A DNA stretch of 32,452 bases, from positions 1-32,452 of the forward strand of contig CAZKYX010000014.1 in assembly GCA_964557125.1 (NCBI GenBank), written 5' to 3'. Below the pieces are notes generated by a model, which was not told where the DNA came from, did no database searches, and was given only the letters and a program-made list of their open reading frames with translations. Origin of the DNA: CAZKYX01 sp964557125 (lineage in GTDB: Bacteria > Patescibacteriota > Microgenomatia > Levybacterales > GWA1-39-11). Each line of letters begins with the position of its first letter. The stretch's first letter is position 1. The position numbers and the translations under genes are program-made. Shown in pieces: positions 1 through 7,664 of this stretch.

Positions 1-26
1 TAAAGAAGAGTAAGCAGAAATTAATT

Positions 27-1085
27 GTGGAAAAGAAACGAGTTTTATCAGGAATTAGAGCTACCGGCCGATTACATCTCGGGAACTATTTTGGTGCCGT
101 AAAGGGAATGCTCGAGCTTCAAGACAATTCCGAATACGAAACGCTTTACATGGTTGCAGATATCCACACCATAACCACACCCTACAACGTTGAAGAATTG
201 AGAAAAAATCGCCGTGAGGTCATTTTGGATTATTTAGCTGCTGGACTTGATCCTGAGAAGTCAGTTATTTTTCAGCAATCTGAAGTAGGTGAGCATACTC
301 AGCTCGCTTTCTACCTCTCTTCAGTTGTAACAATCGCAAAAATGCAGCACTTACCCACATTTAAAGAAAAAGTAAAGCAATATCCAGAGCACGCAACACT
401 TGCTCTTCTTAACTATCCAGCTCTTATGGCGGCTGATATATTATTGTACAAGGCAAGTCTTGTGCCTGTTGGAATTGATCAAGAACCTCATTTGGAGGTT
501 GCAAGAGAAATTGCCAGACGATTTAACCAAGACTATGGTACAGATTTTCCAGAGCCACAACGCTTTAAAACATCGGGTGAATACGTACCTTCACTCGTAG
601 GAGATGGTAAGAAGATGAGCAAAACCGTGGAAGGGAGCTATATTAACCTAACCGATGACCTTGAAACAATTAGGAAAAGAATAGCTAAAATACCAACTGA
701 TAGTGGGGGTGGCGTAGGAGCTCGTTTAATTCATGATCAAACAGAACCAATAACTCTTGATAAGATTGAAGTTCACAATCAAACCCATACAGATAGTCAA
801 AAAGGTACAGAAACAATCTTTGAATATGTGGAACTTTTTCAAGGAGTAGATAAACGTCGTTTGTACGAGCAACAGTATATTACAACTGGGGTTAGGTATG
901 GGGATATAAAGCAAGAGCTTTCAGAGGCTATATTCAATGAATTGAGGCCAATGCAAGAAAAGAGACGTGAGCTTGAGGCAAATTCCGAGTACGTTGATAA
1001 AGTAATACGCGAGGGAGCTGAGAAGGCACGAACTATTGCCCAAGAAACGATACTTGAAGTACGTCAAAAGATGGGACTCAAATAG
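27..1085 (+). CDS. trpS: Tryptophanyl-tRNA synthetase
   Basis: Class I aminoacyl-tRNA synthetase that charges tRNA-Trp in the cytoplasm. The 352-residue protein is of normal length for bacterial TrpS. It opens with the typical SGIRATGRLHLGN segment, whose HLGN at residues 17-20 is the HIGH-type ATP-binding motif, and it carries the second signature KMSKT at 196-200. The start is a GTG at 27; nothing better lies in frame, but only 26 bases upstream are visible, so the promoter and any upstream operon partner are outside the window. About 80 bases of AT-rich repeat separate it from the acylphosphatase gene. Identity is firm. Confidence 0.96.
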   Translation: MEKKRVLSGIRATGRLHLGNYFGAVKGMLELQDNSEYETLYMVADIHTITTPYNVEELRKNRREVILDYLAAGLDPEKSVIFQQSEVGEHTQLAFYLSSVVTIAKMQHLPTFKEKVKQYPEHATLALLNYPALMAADILLYKASLVPVGIDQEPHLEVAREIARRFNQDYGTDFPEPQRFKTSGEYVPSLVGDGKKMSKTVEGSYINLTDDLETIRKRIAKIPTDSGGGVGARLIHDQTEPITLDKIEVHNQTHTDSQKGTETIFEYVELFQGVDKRRLYEQQYITTGVRYGDIKQELSEAIFNELRPMQEKRRELEANSEYVDKVIREGAEKARTIAQETILEVRQKMGLK

Positions 1086-1163
1086 TATTAAGTATTCTGT
1101 ATCAGGTATTAAGTATAATTTTTTTCTTCATACGTAATACATTCTACTTACTACATACTACAG
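1085..1163. repeat. AT-rich imperfect inverted repeat (GTATTAAGTA family)
   Basis: Between trpS and the acylphosphatase gene, the left half repeats units such as AGTATTAAGTATTCTGTAT and GGTATTAAGTAT, while the right half (about 1130-1163) reads as their approximate reverse complement (ATACGTAATACATTC, ACTTACTACATACTAC). A T-run at about 1118-1127 lies between the halves. A related direct-repeat tract, TATTTAGTATTTAGTATTGAG, occurs before thyA at about 26239-26270. The halves could pair in RNA. Whether the element terminates transcription, is mobile, or is simply a genome-wide spacer repeat cannot be told from one copy. Confidence 0.55.
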
Positions 1164-1165
1164 TT

Positions 1166-1447
1166 ATGAAGCAAGCTCACGTTTTTATCTCAGGATTTGT
1201 ACAGGGTGTTGGCTTTCGTGCCTACGTACGTTCAAAGGCGCGCAAATTAGGAGTTAAGGGTTGGGTGCGTAATAGGCATGATGGACGGGTTGAAGCTGTT
1301 TTACAGGGAGAAAGGGAGAAAATTGAGAAATTGTTGAAATATTGTGGGCACGGTCCCTTTTTTGCAGACGTAAAAGACCTTGTTGTTGACTGGGAAGAAG
1401 CACAAAGGGAATATCCAGAATTTACAAAAGATAACAATACGGTCTAG
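1166..1447 (+). CDS. Acylphosphatase
   Basis: Small cytosolic enzyme that hydrolyses acyl phosphates such as carbamoyl phosphate or 1,3-bisphosphoglycerate. The 93-residue product fits the usual 90-100 residue acylphosphatase fold. The N-terminal GFVQGVGFRAYVRSKARKLG contains the phosphate-binding loop with the catalytic Arg of GFRAY, and the following WVRNRHDGRVEAVLQGE supplies the catalytic Asn. The ATG at 1166 directly follows an AT-rich repeat and has no strong Shine-Dalgarno sequence. yidD begins one base after its stop, so the two are probably co-transcribed. Confidence 0.95.
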   Translation: MKQAHVFISGFVQGVGFRAYVRSKARKLGVKGWVRNRHDGRVEAVLQGEREKIEKLLKYCGHGPFFADVKDLVVDWEEAQREYPEFTKDNNTV

Positions 1448-1448
1448 T

Positions 1449-1685
1449 ATGAAAAAATTCTCTCTTTTTCTTATTCGTGCTTATCAAAAAACCTCTTTTT
1501 TTCACCTCGCATTATTTAAAATGCTTTTTATGAGCGATACGATATGCAGGTTCAAACCGACTTGCTCGGAGTATACATATGAGGCAATTGAGAAGTACGG
1601 GGCATTAAAGGGCGGTTTTGTGGGTCTGAGAAGGATAATTCGATGTCACCCTTTCGCAAAAGGCGGGTATGACCCCGTTAAATAA
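1449..1685 (+). CDS. yidD: Membrane protein insertion efficiency factor YidD
   Basis: YidD assists YidC-dependent insertion of inner-membrane proteins. The ATG at 1449, right after the acylphosphatase stop, gives 78 residues, the usual family size; an upstream start at 1380 would overlap the previous gene and is not needed. The N-terminus is hydrophobic and amphipathic. The diagnostic region is present: CRFKPTCSEYTYEAIEKYG around residues 33-51, then GLRRIIRCHPFAKGGYDPVK at the C-terminus with the conserved cysteines. In many bacteria yidD sits with rnpA, yidC and rpmH; that neighbourhood is absent here. Confidence 0.94.
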   Translation: MKKFSLFLIRAYQKTSFFHLALFKMLFMSDTICRFKPTCSEYTYEAIEKYGALKGGFVGLRRIIRCHPFAKGGYDPVK

Positions 1686-1690
1686 TAGTC

Positions 1691-1719
1691 TTGCCTCAGA
1701 ATAGTATTTTGGATATAAT
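1691..1719 (+). promoter_or_regulatory. Sigma70-type promoter placing the HTH gene on a leaderless mRNA
   Basis: TTGCCT (1691-1696), a 17-nt spacer, and TATAAT (1714-1719). The expected transcription start, about 7 nt past the -10 box, coincides with the ATG at 1727. The in-frame TTG at 1691 is therefore the -35 element and not a start codon. Confidence 0.7.
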
Positions 1720-1726
1720 CTCACCT

Positions 1727-1930
1727 ATGTCAAATCTCGAAGGTGAACCAACGGTACCTGTTGCATTTGTTGAGAAACAGTACCATATAAGTAGACCACA
1801 GCTATACAGAGCAGTAAAGGATTTGGAGCCGCCCCTGCGTACTTCATCTGACGGAAGAATTTATGAGGTAGAAATTCCACGCATTGAGAGTGCAATCTTG
1901 GAATATAGAGGAAAAAGTAGGGAAAGCTAG
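1727..1930 (+). CDS. Small helix-turn-helix DNA-binding protein (excisionase/MerR-like)
   Basis: A 67-residue protein from ATG 1727. The central part, VPVAFVEKQYHISRPQLYRAVKDL at about residues 10-33, reads as a helix-turn-helix with a recognition helix after HISRPQ. It is followed by a short wing-like segment (DGRIYEVEIPRIESAI) resembling the MerR/excisionase fold used to read a DNA-site argument. The promoter leaves essentially no leader, which supports this start over the TTG at 1691. The gene lies just upstream of ftsH, whose promoter carries a 7-bp palindrome; regulation of ftsH by this protein is possible but inferred. Exact family unknown. Confidence 0.75.
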   Translation: MSNLEGEPTVPVAFVEKQYHISRPQLYRAVKDLEPPLRTSSDGRIYEVEIPRIESAILEYRGKSRES

Positions 1931-1931
1931 C

Positions 1932-1960
1932 TTCACAAAGGCCTCAAATTGTGCTATACT
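1932..1960 (+). promoter_or_regulatory. ftsH promoter
   Basis: TTCACA (1932-1937), a 17-nt spacer, and TATACT (1955-1960). The predicted transcription start, about 1967, leaves a leader of about 35 nt before the ftsH ATG, longer than for most genes here. Confidence 0.65.
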
Positions 1961-1965
1961 TCGCT

Positions 1966-1980
1966 GTGGTCAATGACCAC
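1966..1980. promoter_or_regulatory. 15-bp palindrome at the ftsH transcription start (candidate operator)
   Basis: GTGGTCA-A-TGACCAC is a perfect 7-bp inverted repeat around one central base, lying exactly where ftsH transcription should begin. As DNA it could be a repressor operator. As RNA it would form a 5-bp hairpin at the very 5' end of the message. No second copy was noticed in the window. Confidence 0.5.
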
Positions 1981-2001
1981 TAAAATTCCCTCAGGCAGGT
2001 A

Positions 2002-3876
2002 ATGAAAAAAACAAGCAAAAACTCAACTAGAAAGAAAGGTCAAATAAAGCTCAGATTTGGGTGGAAGGACATATTTTTGTACGGTTTTCTTTTCCTTTTT
2101 CTTCTTTTTCTAACCATCGGACTCGGTGATTTTCCTTCAGGCTCAACAGAGCAAAAAGATATTTCAATTTCACAAGTTGTTGCAGATATTAGGAGTAATA
2201 AGGTAAAAGAAGTTGTAATTGCTGAGAACAAGCTTGAAATTGACTATAAAAATGGTCAAAAAGCCGTAAGTAGAAAAGAATCGGATTCTTCACTTTTTGA
2301 GATTTTGAATGATTCAAAAACGGACACATCAAAGGTTAAAATTACGGTCAAAGACAGTTCTGGCCTCAACACGTGGATTGGAATACTTTCCACTTTTCTA
2401 CCAGTACTGCTAATAATTGGCTTCTTTTACTTTATATTTCGACAGGCTCGTGGTGCTCAGGAGAATATTTTCTCTTTTGGTTCAAATAAAGCAAAGGCAT
2501 TCAATAAAATTTTTCCTAAAACTACTTTTGAGTCTGTAGCCGGAGTTGATGAGGCAAAGCAAGAGCTTTCAGAAATTGTCGATTTTCTTAAAAATCCAGA
2601 GAAATATCATGCAGTTGGAGCAAGAACTCCTAAAGGAGTACTTTTGGTTGGGCCTTCAGGCACTGGTAAGACGCTGCTAGCTCGAGCTGTAGCAGGTGAG
2701 GCTAAAGTTGCCTTTTTCTCAATTGCTGGTTCTGAATTTATGGAAATGTTGGTAGGAGTTGGAGCCGCTCGTGTTAGAGATCTCTTTTTGAACGCGAAGA
2801 AAGCCCAGCCGGCAATCATTTTTATAGATGAGGTTGATGCAATTGGTAGACAACGTGGAGTAGGTATGATGGGGGGGCATGATGAGCGTGAGCAGACTCT
2901 TAATCAAATTCTTGTTGAGATGGACGGATTTACCCCAACAGAACAACTTGTCGTTATTGCAGCAACGAATAGACCAGATATTTTGGACCCCGCCCTCGTG
3001 AGACCTGGACGTTTTGATAGACGAGTAGTGCTTTCGTATCCTGACATCGAAGGGAGAAAGGCAATTCTTACTATTCACGCACAAGGCAAGCCTTTTGAAA
3101 AGGATGTAAGTTGGGAAGCAGTTGCTCGTCGTACCGTTGGATTTTCAGGGGCTGATCTTGAGAATATGCTTAATGAGGCTGCAATTTTGGCTGCACGGCA
3201 AGATAAAAAGACTATTAATATGAGTGATTTGGAAGAAGCAGCAACGAAAGTAAAACTTGGTCCTGAGAAAAAGAGGCTGCAAAGTGAAGATGACAAAAAG
3301 ATAACCGCCTATCACGAGTCGGGTCATGCGATTGTATCTTATGCAATGCCGAATGCTGACCCAGTTCATAGAATTTCTATTGTAGGTCGAGGGATGTCAC
3401 TTGGCCATACGCTCATTCCGCCAAAATTTGATCGTGTTCATGAAACAAAGACAAGACTACTTGAGACGATTGCAACAATGCTAGGGGGAAGAGTTGCAGA
3501 GGAGCAAATGTTCTCTGAAATGACAACAGGAGCTGCGGATGACATTGAGAAGGCTACAGAACTAGCCCGAACTATGGTTGTTGAGTACGGTATGAGCAAT
3601 CTGGGGCCAATTAACCTAAATAGTGAAAGTCAGCGCATGTATCAGGAATCAACGCATATTTCAGAGAACATGCAGTCTGCAATTGATAAAGAAATGAAAC
3701 GGCTTTTGGACGAGGCTTATAAAAGAGCTTCAATTGCCTTAAAGCAGAATAAAAAGAAAATGGATGAGGTTGCCACAGCGCTTTTGAAGCGCGAAACCCT
3801 TGAAGGAGAAGAATTTGAAAAAATAATGAAGGGAACAAAAACAGTAACTCACAAAGTACTTCTCGAAACAAAATAA
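2002..3876 (+). CDS. ftsH: ATP-dependent zinc metalloprotease FtsH
   Basis: Membrane-anchored AAA+ protease that degrades misfolded membrane proteins and short-lived regulators. The 624 residues match the family. After a basic N-terminus there is a membrane helix at about 25-45, an extracytoplasmic segment, and a second helix at about 124-146. The AAA domain has Walker A GPSGTGKT at 217-224 (Ser where most have Pro), Walker B IIFIDEVDAIG, and the second region of homology NRPDILDPALVRPGRFDR. The zinc site is HESGH at 438-442, where HEAGH is usual. The ATG at 2002 follows a purine-rich CAGGCAGG. The promoter overlaps a palindrome that may control it. Confidence 0.97.
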   Translation: MKKTSKNSTRKKGQIKLRFGWKDIFLYGFLFLFLLFLTIGLGDFPSGSTEQKDISISQVVADIRSNKVKEVVIAENKLEIDYKNGQKAVSRKESDSSLFEILNDSKTDTSKVKITVKDSSGLNTWIGILSTFLPVLLIIGFFYFIFRQARGAQENIFSFGSNKAKAFNKIFPKTTFESVAGVDEAKQELSEIVDFLKNPEKYHAVGARTPKGVLLVGPSGTGKTLLARAVAGEAKVAFFSIAGSEFMEMLVGVGAARVRDLFLNAKKAQPAIIFIDEVDAIGRQRGVGMMGGHDEREQTLNQILVEMDGFTPTEQLVVIAATNRPDILDPALVRPGRFDRRVVLSYPDIEGRKAILTIHAQGKPFEKDVSWEAVARRTVGFSGADLENMLNEAAILAARQDKKTINMSDLEEAATKVKLGPEKKRLQSEDDKKITAYHESGHAIVSYAMPNADPVHRISIVGRGMSLGHTLIPPKFDRVHETKTRLLETIATMLGGRVAEEQMFSEMTTGAADDIEKATELARTMVVEYGMSNLGPINLNSESQRMYQESTHISENMQSAIDKEMKRLLDEAYKRASIALKQNKKKMDEVATALLKRETLEGEEFEKIMKGTKTVTHKVLLETK

Positions 3877-3912
3877 CAATAATTATTTGAAGTTATCCCA
3901 AAAGCTTTTCAC

Positions 3913-3942
3913 TTGCGGCGAGCTAAGAAATACTAATATAAT
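3913..3942 (+). promoter_or_regulatory. Leaderless promoter of the TraD/VirD4-like gene
   Basis: TATAAT at 3937-3942 ends six bases before the ATG at 3949. A partial -35, TTGCGG, lies 18 nt upstream at 3913-3918. The predicted start of transcription is at the start codon. Confidence 0.6.
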
Positions 3943-3948
3943 CAATAT

Positions 3949-6117
3949 ATGTCCCAACTTGTCTATCTGCATGTAAAGACTCCAAAAGATGACGAAACGA
4001 CCGTTGAGTCTGCAACTCAGATTTTCTCAGCCCTTCTTCCCAATTATTTTGGTCTTTTTAAAAGGATAGTTAAAAAACCACGACACGTTTCTTTTGAAAT
4101 CTATCTTTTGAACCAAAAGATATATTTCTATATTGTGCTTCCAGCTGAAGATGAGACATTCATCGCAAGCCTTTTGGCTTCGTCTTATCCCCGTTCTGCG
4201 CTTACACCTACTGAGGACCCAATGGCAACAATTATGAAGGAGCAGAATAAAGAGGTTGGGGAGATAATATTAGCTTCTTCTTTCCACTATCCAATAAAGA
4301 CATACAAAGACTTTAGCGACGTTGATCCTATTGCCTCACTCATTGGCTTTTTAGCCAAGCAGCAGGAGCCAGTAAATATTGGTATTCAAATTCTTATTAC
4401 TCCAGCCTCATTTCCATGGCAATCAAGCGCTATCTCAGCCACCCAGCCTAAGATGAATGCTGACGGTACGACAAAGAGTGCAGCTTCAGTATCAGCAAGC
4501 GCTGTTGCTCAAAAAACCCAATTTCAGGGTGGAAAGGTACTTATTCGTCTTATTGCAGCTTCAGATGCAGTAAATCCACTTGTCTATCTTCAAAATGCAG
4601 CAGGGACTTTTGGAAGCTTTTCATCGGGTGAGGGCAATCAATTCAAATTTAAAAAGCCTATTATGCATAAAACAAGGTTGCTTAAGAGGATGCACGCTAG
4701 AACAACTACCTTAATGGAAAGGCGAAGTCAAATACTCAATGCTCAAGAGCTTGCAACCATATGGCATCCAGCTGGAAAGGGATTGTCTGGAATCAAGAAT
4801 ATCGCGTGGGGAAAGACTCTTGCAGGGGAGCCCCCAGAAAATATTCCAGCTGCTTTTGGGATGACTGACGAGGAAAAGAAAGAAGTTAATTTTTTTGCTT
4901 CAACTGAGTTCAAAAATCATGACACTATATTTGGAATAAAAGATGTTGATAGACGAAAACACGTGTATATTATGGGAAAAACTGGAGCCGGAAAATCTAC
5001 CTTAATTGCAAATATGGCCATTGATGACATTCGTAAGGATAGGGGTATTGGGGTTATTGACCCTCATGGGGATCTTACCGAGCAGATCTTGGACTATATT
5101 CCAAAAAGAAGACTTAACGATGTTGTATATTTGGAGCCATTTGACACTGAAAGACCGTTCTCACTTAACGTACTTGAGATCAAAAATAAGCAGCACAAGG
5201 ATTTGATAGCCTCAGGAATCGTTGGAATTTTTGCAAAAATTTATGCAGACAGCTGGGGTCCTCGACTCGAATACATATTGAGAAATACTATATTTTCACT
5301 CCTCGAGATACCTGATACGACTTTGATAGATGCGCTACGAATTCTATCCGAAAAAGGGTACCGCGACCGTGTTGTTCCTATGATTACAGATCCTGTTATA
5401 CGTAATTTCTGGGATAACGAATTTGACAAGATGACCGATAAATTGAGAGTTGAGGCTATTTCACCCATTCAAAATAAAATAGGACAATTCGTATCCTCAA
5501 AGATGATACGTAATATCATTGGAAGTCCAAAATCGACAATTGACCTTGAAGATATTATGAATAGCGGGAAAATACTGCTTCTTAATCTCTCTCAAGGTAA
5601 ATTAGGAGAAGATAATGCTTCACTTCTTGGAGCCATGATTATTACCCAGATTCAGTTGGCTGCGATGAATAGAGCTTTTATGAAGGAAGAGGATAGAAAA
5701 GACTTCTTCTTGTATGTTGACGAGTTTCAGAATTTTGCTACGAGTTCATTTATCAAAATTCTTTCGGAAGCTCGAAAGTACCGTTTGGCTATTACGCTTG
5801 CCAACCAATACATTGATCAGTTGGATGTTACTATTCAAAAGGCTATTTTTGGAAACGCTGGGACACTGGTTTCATTCGTGACCGGAGCGGGGGATGCAGC
5901 TCTTCTTCAACAGGAATACGCTGGAATTTACACGCAAAATGATTTGGTGTCCTTAGGAAAGCATGAAATCGTACTAAAGCTTTGCATTGATGGTATGTCT
6001 TCAAATCCATTCCCTGCAAAAACGCTTCCACCTCCAAGTCTTAAGAATGACAATAGAGAAACGGTAATACGACTTTCAAAGGAACGCTACGGAAGAAAAC
6101 CCCTCGACCATCTTTAG
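3949..6117 (+). CDS. TraD/VirD4/HerA-type DNA-translocating ATPase
   Basis: A 722-residue P-loop ATPase of the type usually annotated in these genomes as a type IV secretion or conjugation coupling protein. The first 330 residues are a mixed domain without a clear signature. The motor domain begins with HVYIMGKTGAGKSTLIANMA (Walker A at 343-351), continues with GVIDPHGDLTEQIL, and has Walker B FFLYVDEFQNFATSS with D591-E592 near the C-terminus. I see no clear N-terminal membrane helices, so it may be soluble or recruited by a partner. No relaxase, VirB4 or pilus gene is nearby, so conjugation is not supported; DNA or pilus-related pumping is equally possible. Confidence 0.85.
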   Translation: MSQLVYLHVKTPKDDETTVESATQIFSALLPNYFGLFKRIVKKPRHVSFEIYLLNQKIYFYIVLPAEDETFIASLLASSYPRSALTPTEDPMATIMKEQNKEVGEIILASSFHYPIKTYKDFSDVDPIASLIGFLAKQQEPVNIGIQILITPASFPWQSSAISATQPKMNADGTTKSAASVSASAVAQKTQFQGGKVLIRLIAASDAVNPLVYLQNAAGTFGSFSSGEGNQFKFKKPIMHKTRLLKRMHARTTTLMERRSQILNAQELATIWHPAGKGLSGIKNIAWGKTLAGEPPENIPAAFGMTDEEKKEVNFFASTEFKNHDTIFGIKDVDRRKHVYIMGKTGAGKSTLIANMAIDDIRKDRGIGVIDPHGDLTEQILDYIPKRRLNDVVYLEPFDTERPFSLNVLEIKNKQHKDLIASGIVGIFAKIYADSWGPRLEYILRNTIFSLLEIPDTTLIDALRILSEKGYRDRVVPMITDPVIRNFWDNEFDKMTDKLRVEAISPIQNKIGQFVSSKMIRNIIGSPKSTIDLEDIMNSGKILLLNLSQGKLGEDNASLLGAMIITQIQLAAMNRAFMKEEDRKDFFLYVDEFQNFATSSFIKILSEARKYRLAITLANQYIDQLDVTIQKAIFGNAGTLVSFVTGAGDAALLQQEYAGIYTQNDLVSLGKHEIVLKLCIDGMSSNPFPAKTLPPPSLKNDNRETVIRLSKERYGRKPLDHL

Positions 6118-6149
6118 CTAAAATTGAGCTCATAGTTTTTTGGATTTTT

Positions 6150-6158
6150 TGCTATAAT
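6150..6158 (+). promoter_or_regulatory. Extended -10 promoter in front of the hairpin-rich region
   Basis: TGCTATAAT is an extended -10 element (TG, one base, TATAAT) preceded by a T-rich tract; no good -35 box is visible. Transcription would start at about 6165, at the left edge of the hairpin-dense stretch 6165-6815. Confidence 0.5.
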
Positions 6159-6302
6159 ACATTTTGTTATTCAAGCATTCAGAGCAATTTGCAAGCTCAA
6201 AAGTACTTGAAAGTACATTCAAAATTGATTACTGAAAGGAGGAAATTTCTTTAAGGGTGTGCTGTCCAAATTTGCAGTAAAAATTGGGAGAAGGAGTCAA
6301 AG

Positions 6303-6749
6303 TTGGCCTTATTTTCATGGCAACCAATTTCCTTTAAAAGTTGTCTCATGCGACAGAAAAAGGAAGTTATTCCGGAGTCATTACCATCAATTATTATCCC
6401 CATTCAAACTAGGTCACGCTCAGGCGTGCCCCTTAGCTTGGAGTTGCAAGTCAAGTCAGCATGTGCGCAGTCTCTGAGGCGCACCTACAAAGTGCTCCCA
6501 GATGAGCGCATTCTAACATTTGCACAACTGTGCGAGGAGGCCGTCAGTGCTATATTTGAGCCTGTAACTTCATCATACGAAGGAAAAAGGCTCATTTGCA
6601 GCATTATTGCCTCACAACAACAGCGACTGGTGCTTGAGGAGCTTATCCACAGGCGAATATCTTTTTCAGACTACGGTCTGACCAATCGCAACTTTCCCCC
6701 AATGATTTTCGTGAGTATTCACGACTGGTCTGTGGGGCCGAATAGTTAG
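6303..6749 (+). CDS. Hypothetical 148-residue reading frame inside the hairpin-rich region
   Basis: An open frame from TTG 6303, preceded by AAGGAG at 6291-6296 with six-base spacing; the next in-frame start is ATG 6348. The product resembles no family I know. Its second half looks protein-like (helical runs such as ILTFAQLCEEAVSAIFEP and IIASQQQRLVLEELIHRR), while the first 40 residues do not. Against coding: the frame is covered by perfect hairpins with tetraloops and its base composition differs from confirmed neighbours. I list it as an alternative to RNA 1. Both could be true if a structured mRNA encodes a small protein. Confidence 0.3.
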   Translation: MALFSWQPISFKSCLMRQKKEVIPESLPSIIIPIQTRSRSGVPLSLELQVKSACAQSLRRTYKVLPDERILTFAQLCEEAVSAIFEPVTSSYEGKRLICSIIASQQQRLVLEELIHRRISFSDYGLTNRNFPPMIFVSIHDWSVGPNS

Positions 6750-6786
6750 GGTAGCTCTCTGCCAATTTCAGAATCAATTCAACATG

Positions 6787-6812
6787 GAGAGCTCAAAGCA
6801 ATTTGAGCTCTC
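6787..6812 (+). terminator. 11-bp GCAA-loop hairpin ending RNA 1
   Basis: A perfect 11-bp stem (6787-6797 with 6802-6812) is closed by a GCAA tetraloop of the GNRA type. No T-tract follows, so it is either a structural 3' end or a weak, processed terminator. It lies between RNA 1 and the consensus promoter at 6838. Confidence 0.4.
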
Positions 6813-6837
6813 TACTAGGCCCTCTAAAATCATTCAC

Positions 6838-6866
6838 TTGACAAATAATATATCCTGTAGTATAAT
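6838..6866 (+). promoter_or_regulatory. Perfect consensus sigma70 promoter driving RNA 2
   Basis: TTGACA (6838-6843), exactly 17 nt, then TATAAT (6861-6866). This is the only full-consensus promoter noticed in the window, and it points at a region with no convincing protein gene. Transcription should start at about 6873. Confidence 0.85.
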
Positions 6867-6872
6867 GACACG

Positions 6873-7128
6873 TTTGTTAAATATAACTCTATGCATTTGC
6901 TGCATGCGATAAGTATTTAACAGTTCTTTTACAAATTGACTGAAAAAATAGCGGAGGCGCTCAAGCCCCAAAGAAATTTTTTGATGCTTGAATGCCTTCG
7001 CTAGAGGTACCATGTCAACCTATAAGTATTTTACTTGTTGGATTGATGGTATCACTTATCGAAGAGATAAAAAGGAGTAATTAAGATGTAAGCGCTAGAT
7101 ACCTTCTTGCACCCCAACAGGGGTTTTT
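6873..7128 (+). ncRNA. Candidate structured RNA 2 (about 255 nt)
   Basis: Bounded by a perfect promoter and an intrinsic terminator (7111-7128). Predicted helices are ATGCA/TGCAT (6891-6905); a long hairpin pairing 6950-6958 with 6994-7002 and TCAAGC/GCTTGA (6961-6966 with 6986-6991); and a third hairpin pairing GGTACCAT (7006-7013) with ATGGTATC (7046-7053), CAAC/GTTG and AAGT/ACTT inside. A 22-codon frame (7012-7080) overlaps the third hairpin and ends in AAAAAGGAG, which sits as a Shine-Dalgarno just before an ATG-TAA start-stop pair at 7086-7091. It does not match the conserved cores of tmRNA, RNase P or SRP RNA. Either a strongly expressed regulatory RNA or an attenuated leader. Confidence 0.6.
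7111..7128 (+). terminator. Intrinsic terminator of RNA 2
   Basis: ACCCC-AACA-GGGGT (7111-7124), with the T-run continuing to 7128. A canonical short GC stem with a U-tract. Confidence 0.8.
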
Positions 7129-7220
7129 GTAAAAGGTTGGTTAACTGTCCAGAGGAATGGGCAGGGGAGTTTTTCTCCCAGCAATTTCTACATCAAGTGC
7201 TCTCACTCAGGAGGTGGCCC

Positions 7221-7301
7221 ATGACCAAAGTCCAGCAGATGCTCGAAAAGGTTCTCATGAATTTCCCCATCCGGCTCGAAACCGAGCCCCGCGGCCGCTA
7301 A
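7221..7301 (+). CDS. Possible 26-residue small protein with a strong Shine-Dalgarno
   Basis: ATG 7221 follows AGGAGG (7208-7213) at good spacing and encodes a short basic peptide beginning MTKVQQMLEKVLMNFPIRLE. Codons are GC-ending (GTC, CTC, CGC), unlike neighbouring genes, and the 3' part is covered by the GGCTCG/CGAGCC hairpin. It may be a small protein, a leader peptide or coincidence within a structured RNA. Confidence 0.25.
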   Translation: MTKVQQMLEKVLMNFPIRLETEPRGR

Positions 7302-7664
7302 GGCGCCCGCCGGCCTGGCTTTCTGATATTCGCACCATTCTGCATACGAATGCTGCGTGATTCAGGAAATTGAAAGGAGAGGCTTTATACCATACTCGCC
7401 ATTGTGCAGGAGTCCGACCGAAGCTGTTTTGAACTGAAAAGTCCAATTTATAGCATTCGACCGGGGCATGTCCCCATAAGCGCTATCATGCGTCTGGAGG
7501 TGTGTTACTTGCTGTATTGCAGGTCTGCTGCGCTGATGTAAATTCGAACGTCCGAAGGGATTGTTCTGAATTCGCCTTGACAGCTCGCGTTGAGCAGGAG
7601 GTAGGACTAGTGCAAGTTGTTGCCAGCAATAAAATGCTGCAGCGGCGTTGCCGCTCGCCTGGTG

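Larger units (their letters stand above)
6165..6815 (+). ncRNA. Candidate large structured RNA 1 (about 650 nt)
   Basis: The stretch holds many short perfect hairpins, several with four-base loops: GGAA/TTCC (6362-6373), CACGC-TCAG-GCGTG (6415-6428), GTGCGC/GCGCAC with a 10-nt loop (6463-6484), GCAC-AACT-GTGC (6522-6533), a 6-bp stem closed by the very stable UACG tetraloop (6666-6681), TCGTGA-GTAT-TCACGA (6709-6724), and an 11-bp stem with a GCAA loop (6787-6797 with 6802-6812). An extended -10 box precedes it. GC content is higher than in flanking genes (35 of 60 bases at 6421-6480). I recognise no tmRNA, RNase P or SRP signature. The 3' hairpin has no T-tract. A 148-codon frame covers part of it, so an mRNA is not excluded. 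Confidence 0.45.

Noticed and set aside
1380..1448. Longer YidD start at 1380
   Set aside because: It would overlap the acylphosphatase gene by 23 codons with unrelated residues; ATG 1449 gives the standard YidD length.
7436..7560. tRNA-like TTCGA elements
   Set aside because: TTCGA occurs at about 7456 and 7543, but no T-stem, anticodon arm or acceptor stem can be formed around it. I found no tRNA in the window.
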